From UBA11957 sp963603285 (GTDB taxonomy: Bacteria; Bacillota; Clostridia; Lachnospirales; Lachnospiraceae), in NCBI GenBank assembly GCA_963603285.1, contig CAVCMG010000004.1, positions 1 to 64,000 on the forward strand: a stretch of DNA of 64,000 bases, in the 5' to 3' direction. This document shows, piece by piece, positions 33,542-42,041 of this stretch (position 1 is its first letter; each line of letters starts with the position of its first letter). Both the position numbers and the translations under genes were made by a program. Under the pieces are notes generated by a model that searched no databases, was not told the origin of the DNA, and worked only from the letters and a program-made list of their open reading frames with translations.

Positions 33542-34915
33542 CTACAGCATACGCCATCCGGCGTCGTATTTGTTTTTGATCCTGCCGCGGTCGAGCTTGC
33601 CCCAGCCCAGAGGACAGCCATCGACACAGACCAGGATCCAGCCCTTTTCGCCGTCCTTTTCCGGCACATCGATCGTCTCGCCCTTCAGATACCGTATCGT
33701 ACGCGGATCCGAGGACGCAAAGGACACTGTTAATGGAAATTCTTCCATTCTAAGAGCCATAGCCAGCGCCTGCGACGGCTCAAACCGATTTTTCTTACAC
33801 GTGCCGACCAGCAAACCTGTTCGTAAAAAACGCAGTCTCTGCTCCGTGACGGGCTGCGATACGATATAATACAGCTGCTCATTTTTCAGCCGCCAGCTGC
33901 CATCACCGCCAAAGCATGCCGCCGTCAGAAGCGGCTCCACAAACGCCCGGGCACATTCCGGCAGACCATCTGCCCTGTCCCTGCTGCGTTTTTTCTTCTT
34001 CAAAGTCCCACCGGAGACTGCACCACCCTTTTGCAAAAGAACAGCAAAATGACCCTCGCCATCCATCCGCTGCGGATAGATGCGCACCGCTTTTTCGTAC
34101 GGTGCAAGTCCCGGAGCAAATTTCTCATACCGCCGGACATCCTGCACACAAAACTCCGGCCGGTTCTCTAACAGCCACCGGACTGTTCCCTCATTTTCCT
34201 CCGGCGCAAAGGTACAGGTGGAAAACAACAGCATACCGCCGGGCTTTAACATATCCGCCGCCTGCAGGATCAGCTCCCGCTGTATGGCGCTGTAATATGC
34301 CGGGCCATGCTCCTCCCAGAATCTGGTCATCTGGGGCTCCTTATGGAACATCCCCTCACCGGAACACGGCGCATCGATCAGGATCTTGTCAAAGGTTTCC
34401 GGGAAATATTTTAAAAGGGTTTCCGGATTTTCACTGCATACCGCCATATTGGCGATACCGAAGCGTTCCAGATTGCGAAGCAGCGCTCTGGCTCTGGAAT
34501 TACTGATGTCGTTGGCTAACAGAAAGCCCGTCCCCTTTAACCTCGCGCCAAGTTCTGTTGCCTTACCGCCCGGCGCCGCGCACAGATCCAGCACCAGATC
34601 TCCCTCCTCAATTGGCAAAAGACTGGCCGGTGTCATGGCGCTTGGCTCCTGCAGATAGTACATCCCGGCATAATACCAGGGATGATGTGACGGTGCATCC
34701 GTCTCTTCATAATAAAAGCCATTGTCAATCCATGGAATCTGTTCCAGATGAAAGCCGGAGGTTTCCTTAAACTGCTCTGCGGATATTTTTAACGTATTGA
34801 CCCGGATCCCGGCCCGCACCGGGCGGTCATAGGACGCCAAAAAGGCCGGGTACTCCTGTGTACCCAGCAGCTCTTTCATGGCCTTCTGAAATTCTTGTGG
34901 TAAATTCGGTATCAT
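33542..34915 (-). CDS. RsmF/NOP2-Sun family rRNA cytosine-5 methyltransferase
   Basis: The 457-residue protein has the SAM-binding motif VLDLCAAPGGKATEL, motif IV with the first cysteine in DAPCSGEGMF and the catalytic one in LLFSTCTFAPEENEG. A C-terminal region of about 150 residues (RFEPSQALAMALRMEEFPL, GWILVCVDGCPLGWGK) matches the RsmF-type RNA-binding tail, as in the Gram-positive RsmF relatives that modify 16S rRNA. It overlaps relQ by 4 bp (ATGA). Confidence 0.92.
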   Translation of the reverse strand: MIPNLPQEFQKAMKELLGTQEYPAFLASYDRPVRAGIRVNTLKISAEQFKETSGFHLEQIPWIDNGFYYEETDAPSHHPWYYAGMYYLQEPSAMTPASLLPIEEGDLVLDLCAAPGGKATELGARLKGTGFLLANDISNSRARALLRNLERFGIANMAVCSENPETLLKYFPETFDKILIDAPCSGEGMFHKEPQMTRFWEEHGPAYYSAIQRELILQAADMLKPGGMLLFSTCTFAPEENEGTVRWLLENRPEFCVQDVRRYEKFAPGLAPYEKAVRIYPQRMDGEGHFAVLLQKGGAVSGGTLKKKKRSRDRADGLPECARAFVEPLLTAACFGGDGSWRLKNEQLYYIVSQPVTEQRLRFLRTGLLVGTCKKNRFEPSQALAMALRMEEFPLTVSFASSDPRTIRYLKGETIDVPEKDGEKGWILVCVDGCPLGWGKLDRGRIKNKYDAGWRML

Positions 34916-35763
34916 GGCTTCCTCATCCGTGATGTATCGTATATCGTATCGTCTTCGTCTGTAGTGACTGCCTGTGCCCGGTATCCTTCGGAAATAATAT
35001 CCAGCTGGCGGTGAAAATGCTTCAGCTGCTCCATATCCTTCGTCTGATAGATCCGGTAAAATTCGTCCTGGATCTTGCCGACCTCCCGCTTATTGGATAC
35101 ACGGTACAGATTCTCTATATTATTCAAAATATCCTCGACAAGCTTCAGATGCATCAACGATGAATTCTGCGCATCCATAATGTCGTTCCGTACAGAGGAC
35201 ATCTCGTGATCCAGCGCCACAATGGCATCCGCCGCATTACTCAGCCGCTCCCGGATATGCTCCGGCATATGCACCTTGTACTTGTACTGCAGGGAATGTT
35301 CGATCGTTGACCAGAAATCCATCGCCATCGTACGGATCTGGATCTCGGCATGGATCTTTTTGGGGCCGTCGAGCGTCTCCACCATATAGGCAATGATCAG
35401 ATGATAGCTTCTGTAGCCGCTGGGCTTGATATGATGAATATAATCCTTGACAGCGACCACTTCCATATCGCTGCGCGCCCGGATCAACTCCTCCACCCTG
35501 GCGATATCCTCCACAAACTGACAGATCAGCCGGATACCGGCGATATCATCCATCTCCTGCTCGAGACGATCCAGAGGGATATTCTTGCGCTGCAGCTTAT
35601 CCAGAATACTGGATACACTCTTGACCCGCCCAAACACCTGCGTGATCGGCGAATACAGATCCTTTTCGTGGTGCTCCTTGATCATATGGTTAAATTTGAC
35701 TGTCAGCTCCCGTACTGCCAGTTCGTATGGGCATAAAATCTGCCTCCAAAGCTGTATTTCCAT
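34912..35763 (-). CDS. relQ: Small alarmone synthetase, RelQ-like
   Basis: The protein makes (p)ppGpp-type alarmones. At 283 residues it has only the synthetase domain; no HD hydrolase, TGS or ACT part is present. Key motifs are RVKSVSSILDKLQRKN, DDIAGIRLICQFVEDI, HHIKPSGYRSYHLII and AEIQIRTMAMDFWSTIEHSLQYK. The last is typical of RelQ/YjbM. GAGGCATGATGT precedes the ATG. It is divergent from ylbJ, with a 266-bp gap that shows no clear regulatory site to me. Confidence 0.9.
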   Translation of the reverse strand: MEIQLWRQILCPYELAVRELTVKFNHMIKEHHEKDLYSPITQVFGRVKSVSSILDKLQRKNIPLDRLEQEMDDIAGIRLICQFVEDIARVEELIRARSDMEVVAVKDYIHHIKPSGYRSYHLIIAYMVETLDGPKKIHAEIQIRTMAMDFWSTIEHSLQYKYKVHMPEHIRERLSNAADAIVALDHEMSSVRNDIMDAQNSSLMHLKLVEDILNNIENLYRVSNKREVGKIQDEFYRIYQTKDMEQLKHFHRQLDIISEGYRAQAVTTDEDDTIYDTSRMRKP

Positions 35764-36029
35764 ACATCATGCCTCATTTCTTTGAATTTGATACAGCATT
35801 TTACTGTCAGGCATATCATAAACCGGTTCAAAGAACCATCTTTGATTATAGCATATGCTGCACCCAAAATAAACCATATGCTGTCTGCCCGGATTTCAGA
35901 ACCGGAAATTGCATATTTTTCCTGTTTTACAGCGGTTTCGGTGCGATCAGCCGCACCATCTGTCGCTTTTCTCTTTTTCAGGACTTTCCCGCCCGTTGTC
36001 TGCATAAGCTGAAAACAAAAAGGCTTTCC

Positions 36030-37004
36030 ATGAAAAAAACTCTGACCGGTCTGTTCGCTGTCTTTTCACTGCTTTTTGTCCTGTGCTTTCCCAGACAGGC
36101 TATGGAAGGCGCCAGCGAAGGACTGCTCTTATGGTTTAACCAGCTGATTCCCGCGCTGTTTCCCTGTATGCTTCTGACACAGCTTTTGCTTGCCAGCGGT
36201 CTGCTTGACCGGCTGGGTACACGATGCACTGCACCCGGCAGGTTCACCGGACTGTCCGGAAACGGTCTGTATGTGGCCATTCTCGGTATGCTCTGTGGCT
36301 GTCCCATGGGTGCCAAGCTGACCGCAGATTTCTACCGGACCGGACGGATCAGCCGCACGGAAGCTCTCCGGCTACTGTGTTTTACCAGCCAGCTGTCCCC
36401 GGCCTTTCTGATCGACTTTGTCGCATACAACAGCTTCTTAGATCCCTTATGCCGGAAGCTTCTTCTCACTTCCTATTATATGAGTCCCGGGCTTATGCTG
36501 CTCTTTGTCCGGTGTATCTTTCGTAATCCTTCAAAGACAGCAACACGACAGTCAAAACGGATCCACCAGATCAGTTTTTCAGATGTGCAGCAACAAAAAG
36601 AGGTATCACAGATTCCTGAAGTACAGGGAAATCTGGATACCTCCATTACGAACAGCTTAGCCACCATTGTGCACCTTGGTGGATACATTATCCTGTTCTC
36701 CGTAATAGCCAGCGGTTTCCGATATCTGTCACCGCTGCCGACAAAAGCCAACTGCATCGCCTTGTGTACTGTAGAGATAACAACAGGCATACAACAGCTT
36801 CAATCCAATCTCTGGCCGCTCTTACCAAAAGCCGTCCTGTTAAACAGCCTCTGTGCATTTGGCGGACTGTGCGGTATGATGCAGGTACAAAGTGTCCTGC
36901 GTGGCAGCACACTGCCGCTGTCGGTCTATATAGCCGCCAAGCTCGTACAGGCACTGCTTACCGCGATCTGTACAGCTGTATTATTCCTCTTCTTCGTACT
37001 CTAA
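36030..37004 (+). CDS. ylbJ: YlbJ-like sporulation integral membrane protein
   Basis: The 324-residue protein has about eight hydrophobic segments and nucleoside-recognition (gate) domain features: LLLWFNQLIPALFPCMLLTQ, AILGMLCGCPMGAKLTADFY and a central SQLSPAFLIDFVAYN. YlbJ (SpoVV) imports dipicolinic acid into the forespore in Bacillus. The start at 36030 gives the normal length; the upstream extension is not coding-like. Its last 24 bp overlap the end of the convergent coiled-coil gene. Confidence 0.82.
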   Translation: MKKTLTGLFAVFSLLFVLCFPRQAMEGASEGLLLWFNQLIPALFPCMLLTQLLLASGLLDRLGTRCTAPGRFTGLSGNGLYVAILGMLCGCPMGAKLTADFYRTGRISRTEALRLLCFTSQLSPAFLIDFVAYNSFLDPLCRKLLLTSYYMSPGLMLLFVRCIFRNPSKTATRQSKRIHQISFSDVQQQKEVSQIPEVQGNLDTSITNSLATIVHLGGYIILFSVIASGFRYLSPLPTKANCIALCTVEITTGIQQLQSNLWPLLPKAVLLNSLCAFGGLCGMMQVQSVLRGSTLPLSVYIAAKLVQALLTAICTAVLFLFFVL

Positions 37005-37586
37005 ATCCTCGTCAGCAGCCTCTGTACTCTGGATCTGGGCTACCTGCGGAGCCAGCTCGCTGCGGTTTTTCTTTACAACATCGTAGCAGCTCTTTAAGGA
37101 ATTAACGAATGTACTGTATTTCTCACCGGCATCTGTCAGTGTGGACTCCATGATCTGGGACATATTGGCCAGCATGTCGTCGGTATAGCTGATCGCACTC
37201 AGACGGATATTGTTGGAATCTGTGGTGGCAGCGTCAAGGATATTCTGTGCCTGGGCATTGGCCTGGTTGACCGTCTCGTTTGCCTGGGCATAGGCTCTCT
37301 GCATAACCTCATGCTGGCTGACCATCTCCTGTGCGGTGGCCTCAGCCTCGGCGATGATGGAATCAGCCTTGGCCTGGGCATCGGCAAGGATCGCGTCCTT
37401 GTTGCTGATGATCTTCTGATATCTCTTGATCTCATCCGGTGTCTTGAGTCTCAGCTCACGTAAAAGCTCTTCTAATTCTTCTTTATTTACAACGATCTTA
37501 GTCGTAGATAACGGCTGGTATTTACAGCTCTCTACATATTCTTCGATCTCTTCGATAATCTGTTCAATTCTACTGCTCATATCCAT
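36981..37586 (-). CDS. Coiled-coil protein, V-ATPase subunit H / DivIVA-like
   Basis: The 201-residue protein is almost wholly helical, with a long coiled coil (about 60-135) rich in Ala, Gln and Glu (ADAQAKADSIIAEAEATAQEM, YAQANETVNQANAQAQNIL) and an acidic tail EDLEYEEEE. Such proteins are often labelled V-ATPase subunit H or DivIVA-like in Lachnospiraceae, but no ATPase genes are near. The N-terminus could start at either of two Met (residues 1 or 3). A structural or cell-pole role is a guess. It follows rsmD by 136 bp. Confidence 0.8.
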   Translation of the reverse strand: MDMSSRIEQIIEEIEEYVESCKYQPLSTTKIVVNKEELEELLRELRLKTPDEIKRYQKIISNKDAILADAQAKADSIIAEAEATAQEMVSQHEVMQRAYAQANETVNQANAQAQNILDAATTDSNNIRLSAISYTDDMLANMSQIMESTLTDAGEKYSTFVNSLKSCYDVVKKNRSELAPQVAQIQSTEAADEDLEYEEEE

Positions 37587-37722
37587 ACTCTCCTTATTTA
37601 TCTGATGTAAGGCATTTTACTCCCACTCTGTACAATATTAGCACGGTTTTTACCAGAACACAATGCCGGATTTCATGTTTTCGCATAAAAACAGAACCCG
37701 CAGGGCATTTTATGTCCGGGCA

Positions 37723-38277
37723 TCAGTTTTGCTGGAGAAAGACATGTTTATTGGTCTTGTAGACCTTCTCACGGATCACAGTAAAACCAAGCTCCGTCAC
37801 ATAGGACAGATCCGTCTGGCGGGACGCCTCCACCACGATAATACCCTCTTCACGCACCATCGGATGTGTGGACAGAAAAGTCAGCACCTCTTTTTCGTAT
37901 TCGTGATTGTATGGCGGATCCATAAAGACGCAATCAAAGGTCTCGCCTTTTCCATGCAGCACACTCAGCGCATGCATAACAGAATCCTGTAACACCGTGG
38001 CATCAGATTTCAGCTTTGTAAAGGTCAGATTATCCTCGATCACCTGTACGGCCTTGCGGGCCTGTTCCACAAAGACAGCCTGTACGGCACCGCGGCTTAA
38101 CGCTTCGATACCGATACCGCCGCTGCCGGCATACAGATCCAGAAAACGTGCCCCGGGAACCCAGGGCTGTAACACATTAAAGAGAGTCTCCTTCGTCCGA
38201 TCTGTGGTGGGTCTCGTATCGAGACCTTCCAGCGTCTTCAGAGGGAGACTCCTGCATTTACCTGCAATAACTCTCAT
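37723..38277 (-). CDS. rsmD: 16S rRNA guanine-966 N2-methyltransferase RsmD
   Basis: RsmD methylates 16S rRNA G966. The 184-residue protein starts MRVIAGKCRSLPLKTLEG and has RPTTDRTKETLFNVL, the SAM motif FLDLYAGSGGIGIEALSRGA and the catalytic FMDPPYNHEYE. The start is the ATG ending at 38277 with AGGAGTTATAT ahead. In most Firmicutes it precedes coaD; here the coiled-coil gene follows. Confidence 0.95.
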   Translation of the reverse strand: MRVIAGKCRSLPLKTLEGLDTRPTTDRTKETLFNVLQPWVPGARFLDLYAGSGGIGIEALSRGAVQAVFVEQARKAVQVIEDNLTFTKLKSDATVLQDSVMHALSVLHGKGETFDCVFMDPPYNHEYEKEVLTFLSTHPMVREEGIIVVEASRQTDLSYVTELGFTVIREKVYKTNKHVFLQQN

Positions 38278-38290
38278 ATATAACTCCTGT

Positions 38291-38686
38291 CTACTTAAGC
38301 TGCAGACGCCAGTCCAGATCACCACGGTCAAGACCGAGGATCAGAGACTCCGCTGTCGCAATATTCGTCGCGATGGGAACATTGTACTGGTCGCAGCATT
38401 TGGTCACTTCAAATACATCCGGTTCCTTAGGATCGATCATCGTAGGATTGTAAAAAAAGATCACCATATCCATATCTCCTCTGGCGATCATCTCCATAAA
38501 CTGCTTGTCACCACCTACAGATCCGGCGAGAAACTTATGGACACGCAGATTGGTCACTTCCTCTATACGGCGGCCTGTCGTACCGGTCGCATATACCTGA
38601 TGCTTGGCAAGGATCCCTTTATAAGCTATGCAGAAATCCTCGATCAGGCTTTTTTTGCTGTTGCTCGCAATAAATCCAATATTCAT
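38291..38686 (-). CDS. mgsA: Methylglyoxal synthase
   Basis: MgsA converts dihydroxyacetone phosphate to methylglyoxal, a relief valve for sugar phosphates. The 131-residue protein carries FIASNSKKSLIEDFC, ATGTTGRRI, LAGSVGGDKQFMEMIARGDMDMVIFF, with the catalytic Asp in GDMDMV, and NIATAESLI. The start is the ATG ending at 38686 with AGGAGGCGAGAG ahead. It is transcribed with rsmD. Confidence 0.95.
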   Translation of the reverse strand: MNIGFIASNSKKSLIEDFCIAYKGILAKHQVYATGTTGRRIEEVTNLRVHKFLAGSVGGDKQFMEMIARGDMDMVIFFYNPTMIDPKEPDVFEVTKCCDQYNVPIATNIATAESLILGLDRGDLDWRLQLK

Positions 38687-38889
38687 CTCTCTCGCCTCCT
38701 TTGTATACATAATATCAAAACTGCCGAATAAATGCAATTATTTTTTTGTTAAATGTACAATTTTGCCAAAACGTTTATTTTTCAATGAAAATACCATATA
38801 TTGAAATTGCACTTTCGTAAGCAAATCCTCCAGTCTGAAATACTGTATTCCACCGCTGACCGTCTCTGTCGGAATTTTCAAAAACTTCC

Positions 38890-38919
38890 AGTTTATTTGC
38901 CATTTTAACGCACATACTA
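38890..38919 (+). promoter_or_regulatory. Candidate forespore (sigma-G) promoter of the SASP gene
   Basis: CATACTA at 38913-38919 matches the sigma-G -10 consensus CATAMTA exactly. The -35 region near 38890-38896 (AGTTTAT) is poor. The location, about 50 bp before a spore-protein gene, supports it. Confidence 0.45.
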
Positions 38920-38965
38920 GGAGCGTAACAAGTCAAAACCCAATCAAATAAGGAGGCAATTCATT

Positions 38966-39181
38966 ATGGCAAACAGATCTTCCAGTACAACAGCTGTACC
39001 TGAAGCAAAGGGAGCAATGGACCGTTTCAAATTTGAGGTGGCAAGTGAGCTGGGCGTACCGCTCTCCGACGGTTACAACGGCAACCTGACTTCCAAAGAG
39101 AATGGTTCCGTAGGTGGCTATATGGTCAAAAAAATGATCGAGGCCCAGGAAAGACAGATGACAAACGGCCAGAAGATGTAA
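38966..39181 (+). CDS. Alpha/beta-type small acid-soluble spore protein
   Basis: These proteins coat and protect spore DNA. The 71-residue protein has the family pattern: KFEVASELGVPLSDGYNGNLTS, with the GPR protease site region near EVASELG, and GSVGGYMVKKMIEAQERQM. AAGGAGGCAATTCATT precedes the ATG. It is a single gene with its own candidate sigma-G promoter and a strong terminator. It shows that the organism is, or descends from, a spore former. Confidence 0.95.
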   Translation: MANRSSSTTAVPEAKGAMDRFKFEVASELGVPLSDGYNGNLTSKENGSVGGYMVKKMIEAQERQMTNGQKM

Positions 39182-39252
39182 GTCTTCGCCACATCTGTCC
39201 GCCGTATAAAAGCAGGTTTCTTTATAATATGGAAAACTTCTTTTACCGGCGC

Positions 39253-39285
39253 AAAAAAGGACTGCCCGCAAAGCAGTCCTTTTTC
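39253..39285. terminator. Terminator after the SASP gene
   Basis: AAAAAAGGACTGC and GCAGTCCTTTTT form a near-perfect stem with a 7-nt loop and end in a T run. It serves the plus strand and possibly the minus strand. Confidence 0.9.
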
Positions 39286-39306
39286 CTGTTACCTTAATAT
39301 GTAAGA

Positions 39307-39331
39307 AAAAACTCCGATGGAGGTTTCTTTC
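39307..39331 (-). terminator. Short hairpin after the FUSC-HAD gene
   Basis: AAAACTCC-GAT-GGAGGTTT lies about 20 bp after the stop at 39350. On the minus strand it is followed by T residues, so it is a possible terminator for that operon. Confidence 0.4.
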
Positions 39332-39349
39332 CTTCTTAAGCATTCTGTT

Positions 39350-40651
39350 TTATGAAAACTCTTTTCCAAAAAGGCAGACAGGTTCATACAATTTCCGCAG
39401 ATTTCGAACCATGCTGTCTTTTCCGGCATCGGTGATCAGCACATCGTATGTATCCGGGATACTGCCAAAGGTTACAACCTGCCGTATATCGTTTAAAGCC
39501 ATCAGATTGTTCAGCATATTCTGCCGGGTAGCATGTTTCGTATAGATCTTCAGATAGGCATAACCCGGATAATATAAAGAATCCGACTTTTCAATCCGCA
39601 GTTCCCCGGCCCATGCTTCCTTTTGCATACAGCTGTATGCGCCTTCTATGCGCTCTTTTCGGTCAATAACCAGCAGATAAACAACATTTTTTACAATGTC
39701 CTCTGTGGTATGGACATAATTGCGATACGGCGAATGGCGTCTGGTCTCATAAATCCCCCGTTCCGCTTCGTTTGACAGCACCTGGTAATAAATGACCAGA
39801 AGATCATCTGTCACTGTGTTGACAAAGGCCTGCAAATGTTCTTTTTTCAGAAAGTCATTCAGTGATGCCGCCTGTCTTTCTGTCATCTGATATTTCATGA
39901 GATAGGCATTTTCGTTCATATCGTAAAGCACCGCACCGTCCATCGCAATGATCGGATAGTTAAAGCGGATCCCCGGCAGAGCTTCCCGCACGGAGGCCGG
40001 TGTACGAATCGTCGATACCGTAAACTTTGCGCCTTCATCGAGCATCCGGTTCAGCTCTATTTTGCTGAAATCCGAAAGCGTAGAGGTCTGGTCAAAAAGC
40101 GTATCATCTATGCCGGATACATACAGCGTATCTTTGTGTTTTTTTCTTGGCAGATGCCAGGCATTAACCACCAGCGCCAGCCCGACACCGATCAGTGTAT
40201 CCAGCACTCGGTTCATGACAAAGCCCACAGGACTTTCATCTGTGATATGGATAACAACGATACTCAAAAATACCACACAGGAAAAATACGATGTTTCTTT
40301 CAGATCCAGCACAACGGTGCTGTAGATCACAACACCTGTCAGAAGGGCGATCAGCATATAGCCGATAAACGTATCGCTGAACCGTCCATGCAGGACATAT
40401 ACCTGCAGCAGAATCATCACAAGTCCCCAGAACGCACCGATAAATGTACCGGTGACTCTTTTTCTGGCAATCTTATAGGTATTAGCTGTGTACGGCTGGA
40501 TACATTGCAGCACAGCAAGTGCCGAATAAAACGGGATGCCTTTTCGTCCACGGAGAAGATACACGACAAAACACAGGGCTACCGCTGCAACAGAACGGAG
40601 AATACGCTGACCGATTCTTGGAAAATGTATGGTTTTGCCGATAGTTCTCAT
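39350..40651 (-). CDS. FUSC (ArAE) membrane domain fused to a HAD-like domain lacking its nucleophile
   Basis: The 433-residue protein joins an N-terminal half-size FUSC/aromatic-acid-exporter domain (about 15-165, five or six membrane segments, with YTANTYKIARKRVTGTFIGA) to a Cof-type HAD phosphatase domain (about 175-433). The HAD motif I reads YVSGIDDTLF where active enzymes have a pattern like VSDLDGTLL, so the nucleophile Asp is Gly180. Motif II (VSTIRTP) and the NGA motif (MDGAVLYD) are altered too. The HAD part is thus probably a binding or regulatory domain. It begins 22 bp after citXG and is probably the last gene of that transcript. Cargo unknown; a link with tricarboxylates is suggested only by position. 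Confidence 0.8.
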   Translation of the reverse strand: MRTIGKTIHFPRIGQRILRSVAAVALCFVVYLLRGRKGIPFYSALAVLQCIQPYTANTYKIARKRVTGTFIGAFWGLVMILLQVYVLHGRFSDTFIGYMLIALLTGVVIYSTVVLDLKETSYFSCVVFLSIVVIHITDESPVGFVMNRVLDTLIGVGLALVVNAWHLPRKKHKDTLYVSGIDDTLFDQTSTLSDFSKIELNRMLDEGAKFTVSTIRTPASVREALPGIRFNYPIIAMDGAVLYDMNENAYLMKYQMTERQAASLNDFLKKEHLQAFVNTVTDDLLVIYYQVLSNEAERGIYETRRHSPYRNYVHTTEDIVKNVVYLLVIDRKERIEGAYSCMQKEAWAGELRIEKSDSLYYPGYAYLKIYTKHATRQNMLNNLMALNDIRQVVTFGSIPDTYDVLITDAGKDSMVRNLRKLYEPVCLFGKEFS

Positions 40652-40673
40652 AGAAATCTCACCTCATATCTGT

Positions 40674-42041
40674 TTAATGGACGGGAATCTGCTGCAACTT
40701 ATGCAAAAATAATGTAGCCGCCAGAAGATCCGCACAGCCTCCCGGGCTGATATATGCAGCAATACACCAGTCGTTCAGTTCTGCCGTACGACACCGTAAC
40801 GTCTCACTTTCTTTTAAAGGGGTCTGCCCGATCATTTCTGCTTCTTTCTGAAGCTTCAACAGCATATCCATACTGGATCGGCCAAGGACATTTGTATCTG
40901 CCACATGGCTGATCAGATACAGAAGAATCCGTATCCGGATATCATTGTCCGCAACTTCCTTCTCTTTCATGCTGTTCATCATAGCCAATGCTTTTTGTGT
41001 GACAATTTCGTACCCTTCCACAGCCAGTCCACGGACGCCATGGATATCGTACTGTCTGCAGGCCTTTGCACTGTAGGTATCCTTTTCAGATGTCTTCAAT
41101 GCTTTGATTTCCTGCAAAAGGATGTCCTCTGTCATTTCTGCTATGATTTTCTGCATATATGCTGCGTTATAACATGCCAGCTCTTTCTTGCAAACACCGG
41201 CCGCTGCACTGAAAAGCCCCAGCGTAAAAATCATGCCTTTATGGGTATTGACACCTGCGGTTGCCTGCAGCATGGCTTTTTCTGCCTGCACACCCAACTG
41301 ACGGATGGATAAAAACAGTTCTTTTCTGCTGCCACTGTGCGTCAGCCCCTGCACATACATCTCTGCAAGGAACGGACTGATGGCTGCCGTACTCTTTTCA
41401 AAAGTCGTACAATCCATATCTTTATGTGCCCCGTTGTCCTGCAGATCCACAAGGCCCGGTTTTGGTGTCGTATAGACTTCTTCCAGCATCGCTTCTTCCA
41501 GAAGCACACGGATTTTCTCTTTTTTCTGGCAGTTTGCAATAATCTGTGCAATACTGGCTGTCATTTCTTCCACACTGTGGCTGCGGCTTCTGGAACAGAC
41601 ATGTGCCGGATTCTCACAGAGCAGACAGCGACGTGCCGGAAAGCCGAGTGCTTCCCGGGAAATCTTTTTCCCGTCCGTATCCAGTACATCGATATCGTAC
41701 AGTCTGCCCTCTCTCGTCATCTCTTCCATGGGCAGCAGAAGCTTCTTGATCTGTACAGCGTCTGCCGCTACGGAAAACAGTGCCTCATAACCGGTGACCG
41801 GTCCTTCCACGTGATATTCCAGTACCTGCCAGTGACTTTTACGAATAAGGGAAAAAATCTCGCTGACTCCTCTGTTAAACAGCCAGGCATACGCTTCCCC
41901 GGTTTTTACCGGTCCCGGAATATTCAGCATAAAGCTGATCAGACTGTATCCGTTTCGCATCAGCATATTGCGCTGTCTCTGTACCCTTTTCTCCCGTGCA
42001 AAAAGTATTTCTTCCAATGTTACCTGACGATTTTCATTCAT
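40674..42041 (-). CDS. citXG: CitX-CitG fusion for the citrate lyase prosthetic group
   Basis: The 455-residue protein fuses CitX, which transfers phosphoribosyl-dephospho-CoA to the apo acyl-carrier subunit (about 1-165; AREKRVQRQRNMLM, LGFPARRCLLCENPAHVC), to CitG, which makes that precursor from dephospho-CoA and ATP (about 175-455; TPKPGLVDLQDNGAHKDMD, AGVNTHKGMIFTLG, SPGGCADLLAATLF). The same fusion is known in some bacteria. It overlaps citC by 4 bp. Together with citC it would mature citrate lyase encoded at 45.7-48.5 kb. Confidence 0.93.
   Translation of the reverse strand: MNENRQVTLEEILFAREKRVQRQRNMLMRNGYSLISFMLNIPGPVKTGEAYAWLFNRGVSEIFSLIRKSHWQVLEYHVEGPVTGYEALFSVAADAVQIKKLLLPMEEMTREGRLYDIDVLDTDGKKISREALGFPARRCLLCENPAHVCSRSRSHSVEEMTASIAQIIANCQKKEKIRVLLEEAMLEEVYTTPKPGLVDLQDNGAHKDMDCTTFEKSTAAISPFLAEMYVQGLTHSGSRKELFLSIRQLGVQAEKAMLQATAGVNTHKGMIFTLGLFSAAAGVCKKELACYNAAYMQKIIAEMTEDILLQEIKALKTSEKDTYSAKACRQYDIHGVRGLAVEGYEIVTQKALAMMNSMKEKEVADNDIRIRILLYLISHVADTNVLGRSSMDMLLKLQKEAEMIGQTPLKESETLRCRTAELNDWCIAAYISPGGCADLLAATLFLHKLQQIPVH

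Noticed and set aside
36981..37586. True V-type ATPase subunit
   Set aside because: No other ATPase subunit genes are near, and the label would rest on coiled-coil similarity alone.
37587..37722. Terminator after rsmD
   Set aside because: Only a short CCC/GGG hairpin with a distant T run is visible, too weak to call.
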